Shown one piece after another: positions 6,757 through 7,813 of a DNA stretch of 7,813 nucleotides. Within the stretch, counting starts at the first letter, position 1. Every line of letters starts with the position of its first letter. This stretch comes from Armatimonadota bacterium (lineage in GTDB: Bacteria > Armatimonadota > Zipacnadia > Zipacnadales > UBA11051), in the NCBI GenBank assembly GCA_003542955.1, contig DPJP01000081.1, positions 2,509 to 10,321 of the forward strand. Reading direction: 5' to 3'. The notes beneath the pieces were generated by a model. The model was not told the DNA's origin and searched no databases. It worked only from the letters and a program-made list of their open reading frames with translations. Made by a program: the position numbers and the translations under genes.

Positions 6757-7049
6757 CCCCGACCGGCAATACTCCCACACCAGTTCTCATCTGTCCCCGG
6801 CGTACCCGCCCGGGAGCCCCGTCCCGACGAGCCCACACGCCTGACGGCGTGCATCCTCTGTACCGTGGCGGAGGTTCCTGAGGAGCGTGGCGACGAAGGG
6901 CCTGTGGCCGTCGGGGCAGCAGGAGTCCGCCCGCCCAGCGTCGAATCACGGCGCGGGCGTCTCCGGAGCACTCCGGGGGGCCTGCCGGTGGTCTTGCCGA
7001 CGCGGCACGGTGGTCGGCTCACTCGTAGCAGTAGGCCAGTGGTGGGGAG
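6757..7049. other. Divergent intergenic region, no gene recognised
   Basis: The region between the two divergent transcription units (the cluster and the lipoprotein gene) is very GC-rich apart from the operator island at its left. Open frames here, such as the minus-strand frame at 7022-6753, are rich in Arg, Pro and Gly, show no family pattern and look like chance frames of GC-rich DNA. Two small inverted repeats are visible: CACGCC/GGCGTG with a TGAC loop (6836-6851) and CCGGAG/CTCCGG with a 2-base centre (6963-6976). No convincing promoter for the plus-strand gene was found. Confidence 0.5.
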
Positions 7050-7813
7050 ATGGGGTCCGTGAGTCTACGCCTGACGCGTCTGCATCGACGGTGTGCCCTC
7101 GTCGTCGTGCCCGCTCTCTTCCTCAGCATCGTCGGCTGCGCCGGTGGCGGCCTCGACTCCGGCACGTCGCGGGCCGTCACGCCCGCGGCTGTGTGCGCTC
7201 CCGCTCAGGCGGGTCTGGTCGGCGACCTCAACGGCAACGGCCTGCCCGATGTCTCGGACGCCATCGGCATCCTGCGGATCGTGGTGGGGCTTGCCGCAGG
7301 CGATCCCCTCGCTGACTGCGATGCGGACGGCTCCACGGGCGTGTCCGACGCGATTATGCTGCTCAGGTGTGTCGTCGGGCTGGACGACTGGCCGATCGGT
7401 GGGGGAGGTCAGGCGCTGTCGGTGCTTGAGGGGGGGCGTGAGGTTTTCGATGCCGCAAAGGGCACGGGCTCAAGCGACGAGCAGGCCGTGGCGGCCCTCG
7501 TGGACTGGTTGGGTGCGCAACCAGAAGTCGCGTGGGCAGCAGTCACCGCCGACCCAACGATCGTCGAGTTCGAGTATGTTGACGGGACCCCGGGGATGTT
7601 CTTCACAAGCCCGGCGTGGTCGGAGTCGCAGTTCGAGGACACATCCGCACAGTGGCGCGACACTCCGGCGTGCCCCCGGGTCGCTACCGCCCCTCAGCCG
7701 GCACTGAAGACGGCCGTGATACTGAATGCGTTCCCCGTCTACTTCGACAGGACACCATCACGTGTAGGAGAGATGCTGTCTGGCATCGGGTATGCCGTGA
7801 CCACCCTCAGCGA
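7050..7813 (+). CDS. Secreted lipoprotein with type I dockerin repeats, N-terminal part
   Basis: The frame stays open to the right edge, giving 254 residues. The N-terminus has basic residues (RLTRLHRR), a hydrophobic stretch (ALVVVPALFLSIV) and a lipobox IVGC with Cys30, so export and lipid anchoring are expected. Residues 58-81 and 87-111 are two dockerin type I repeats: calcium-loop ligands D59, N61, N63, D67, D70 and D89, D91, D93, D100, each followed by the AI-x2-LR-x-VVGL helix. Dockerins bind cohesins, but single dockerins are common in non-cellulosomal bacteria. After a Gly-rich linker (~117-120) comes a region I do not recognise, ending in LKTAVILNAFPVYFD and GEMLSGIGYAVTTL, which looks like the first strand and helix of an alpha/beta domain. 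The start is ATG 7050, with GGTGG just upstream. GTG 7059, with GGGGAG nine bases upstream, is equally plausible and removes three residues. Confidence 0.85.
   Translation, partial: MGSVSLRLTRLHRRCALVVVPALFLSIVGCAGGGLDSGTSRAVTPAAVCAPAQAGLVGDLNGNGLPDVSDAIGILRIVVGLAAGDPLADCDADGSTGVSDAIMLLRCVVGLDDWPIGGGGQALSVLEGGREVFDAAKGTGSSDEQAVAALVDWLGAQPEVAWAAVTADPTIVEFEYVDGTPGMFFTSPAWSESQFEDTSAQWRDTPACPRVATAPQPALKTAVILNAFPVYFDRTPSRVGEMLSGIGYAVTTLS
7221..7382 (+). other. Dockerin type I domain (two calcium-binding repeats)
   Basis: This segment encodes residues ~58-111 of the lipoprotein. The two repeats share the pattern [D]-x-[ND]-x-[ND]-G-x6-D-A-I-x2-L-R-x-V-V-G-L, the hallmark of duplicated F-hand dockerins. 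In repeat 2 the ninth loop position is Gly97 instead of an acidic residue, a tolerated variation. The placement directly after the lipobox, rather than at the C-terminus as in cellulosomal enzymes, is typical of non-cellulosomal dockerin proteins. Confidence 0.8.

Noticed and set aside
6646..6780. Upstream extension of the AtuA-like protein to an ATG at 6780
   Set aside because: The 45 extra codons are unlike the family, cross the operator and promoter candidates and lack a good ribosome binding site, whereas the GTG at 6645 has one.
6963..6976. CCGGAG/CTCCGG palindrome as an operator for the lipoprotein gene
   Set aside because: Short GC palindromes are expected by chance here, and no promoter elements sit around it.
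6753..7022. Small minus-strand frame in the divergent intergenic region
   Set aside because: Its Arg/Pro/Gly-rich composition shows no recognisable motif and no good ribosome binding site. It looks like a chance frame.
7093..7707. Plus-strand open frame of 204 codons, rich in Ser, Arg and Pro
   Set aside because: It overlaps the lipoprotein frame, which has a signal peptide, lipobox and dockerin repeats, so the other frame is a shadow.
1..7813. tRNA, rRNA, CRISPR array, transposase or attachment site
   Set aside because: No cloverleaf-like sequence, spaced direct repeats, transposase motifs or terminal inverted repeats were seen on either strand.

Overview
The window comes from a high-GC bacterial genome. 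It holds one long minus-strand gene cluster (about 6645 down to the left edge) and the start of a separate plus-strand gene at the right edge. The organism cannot be named from this sequence. A dockerin-bearing lipoprotein outside any cellulosome context, and an intergenic palindrome of the kind that translates as 'LTPGPSP...RG', would fit an environmental lineage such as Armatimonadota, Planctomycetota or Chloroflexota. That is a weak inference.

The minus-strand cluster reads, in transcription order: (1) an AtuA-family (DUF1446) protein, 6645-5260; (2) an MmgE/PrpD-family protein, 5244-3829; (3) a small DUF4387 protein, 3856-3527, overlapping the end of gene 2 by 28 bases; (4) a second MmgE/PrpD protein, 3488-2034, whose last ~23 codons lie in a palindromic repeat; (5) a gap of about 200 bases; (6) a third MmgE/PrpD protein, 1831-446; (7) the N-terminal 143 residues of a LeuC/aconitase-type hydro-lyase large subunit, 430 to beyond the left edge. 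Spacings of 15, -28, 38 and 15 bases suggest one transcript, with the gap before gene 6 as the only likely internal break.

Upstream of gene 1 is an AT-rich palindromic cluster (6690-6710) that looks like a GntR-type operator. It overlaps a TATACT -10-like box and sits just downstream of a TTGACA. The cluster is therefore probably substrate-induced.

MmgE/PrpD proteins (2-methylcitrate dehydratase, cis-aconitate decarboxylase) and LeuC/aconitase-type enzymes both act on hydroxylated or unsaturated di- and tricarboxylic acids. Together with the DUF1446/DUF4387 pair they suggest a catabolic route for a branched or unusual polycarboxylic acid. The substrate cannot be read from the sequence. Three divergent MmgE/PrpD paralogues in one cluster, one with an Asn where the others have an active-site His, is the most unusual feature.

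The right end (7050 to edge) encodes the N-terminal 254 residues of a secreted lipoprotein with a two-repeat type I dockerin followed by an unidentified domain. No RNA genes, CRISPR arrays or transposases were seen.
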